A DNA stretch of 6,972 nt from contig BQMV01000152.1 of the NCBI GenBank assembly GCA_022181005.1, forward strand, positions 1 to 6,972, in the 5' to 3' direction. This document shows positions 6,692-6,972 of this stretch, piece after piece; position 1 is the first letter of the stretch; the number at the start of each line of letters is the position of its first letter. A model generated the notes under the pieces. It saw only the letters and a program-made list of their open reading frames with translations, was not told the origin of the DNA and did not search any database. Source of the DNA: Anaerolineaceae bacterium. Lineage in GTDB: Bacteria; Chloroflexota; Anaerolineae; Anaerolineales; Villigracilaceae. A program made the position numbers and the translations under genes.

Positions 6692-6697
6692 AAGGAG
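6692..6697 (+). promoter_or_regulatory. Strong ribosome binding site of tuf
   Basis: AAGGAG lies six bases before the ATG at 6704, the best Shine-Dalgarno match in the window. EF-Tu is normally made in large excess over the ribosomal proteins of the same operon, which fits a stronger initiation site here than before fusA. Confidence 0.8.
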
Positions 6698-6703
6698 ATT
6701 CTT

Positions 6704-6972
6704 ATGGCGAAGGAAAAATATGATCGCAGCAAACCGCACCTCAACGTAGGGACGATGGGGCACATTGACCACGGCAAGACGACGTTGACGGCGGCGATCA
6801 CGAAAGTGGCGGGTCTGATGGGCTCGGGCGAATTCAAAGCGTACGACCAAATTGACAACGCCCCGGAAGAAAAAGCGCGCGGGATCACGATCAACATCTC
6901 GCACGTGGAATACCAGACGGAGAAGCGGCACTACGCGCACGTAGACATGCCGGGGCACCGCGACTACATCAA
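6704..6972 (+). CDS. tuf: Translation elongation factor Tu (5' part, cut by the window end)
   Basis: EF-Tu carries aminoacyl-tRNA to the ribosomal A site as a GTP complex. Only 89 complete codons are present, ending inside the G domain. They include the N-terminal KPHLNVGTMGHIDHGKTTLT with the P-loop GHIDHGKT (19-26), the effector segment EEKARGITINIS with Thr62 that coordinates magnesium, and the G3 motif DMPGH (81-85) with the catalytic His85. The start is fixed by the strong ribosome site and by the conserved MAKEKYDRSKPH opening. Met82 replaces the cysteine found in most bacteria (Cys81 in E. coli), and Arg86 replaces the usual alanine. The gene follows fusA by 28 bases with no terminator seen between them, so it is the fourth gene of the str operon. 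Domains II and III are outside the window. Confidence 0.97.
   Translation, partial: MAKEKYDRSKPHLNVGTMGHIDHGKTTLTAAITKVAGLMGSGEFKAYDQIDNAPEEKARGITINISHVEYQTEKRHYAHVDMPGHRDYI

Overview
The window is an informational-gene cluster read entirely from the + strand: most of rpoB (RNA polymerase beta), then rpsL (S12), rpsG (S7), fusA (EF-G) and the first 89 codons of tuf (EF-Tu). Protein signatures such as the beta-subunit stretch PDRGAWMEFETRKSD, the EF-G switch I run DEGNTVTDWM and the EF-Tu G3 context DMPGHRDYI suggest a bacterium of the phylum Chloroflexota, possibly class Anaerolineae. This placement comes from memory of the families, not from a search. Coding density is high, no gap reaches 300 bases, and no mobile element, CRISPR array, tRNA or rRNA is visible.

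Positions 1-3496 hold rpoB. The window opens inside the gene, and the conserved protrusion sequence VVSQLVRSPGV is read from position 2. That frame meets a TAG at 71-73, and the same frame resumes at an ATG at 80 and runs open to a TGA at 3494-3496. The rest of the beta subunit looks intact, including the rifampicin region, the NFED motif, the two active-site lysines and the clamp-binding C-terminus. An extra segment of roughly 125-140 residues near the C-terminus contains a motif repeated three times at an exact 25-residue spacing.

Positions 3497-3660 separate rpoB from rpsL. No rpoC follows. Instead there is a good sigma-70-type promoter overlapping the rpoB stop codon, and about 60 bases after the likely start of transcription there is an intrinsic-terminator hairpin. 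An alternative hairpin overlaps the terminator stem, so the stretch could be an attenuating leader for the ribosomal genes rather than only the end of rpoB.

Positions 3661-6972 are a classical str operon in the usual order rpsL-rpsG-fusA-tuf, with gaps of 19, 35 and 28 bases. These genes supply the decoding-site protein S12, the small-subunit assembly protein S7, the translocase EF-G and the aminoacyl-tRNA carrier EF-Tu, which are all needed in step with growth. The window stops inside tuf.

The genes themselves are ordinary. The points worth a second look are the in-frame TAG in rpoB, the repeat-bearing beta insertion, the possible attenuator before rpsL, the absence of rpoC and a threonine at a rifampicin-contact position. 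No previously undescribed multi-gene system is evident.
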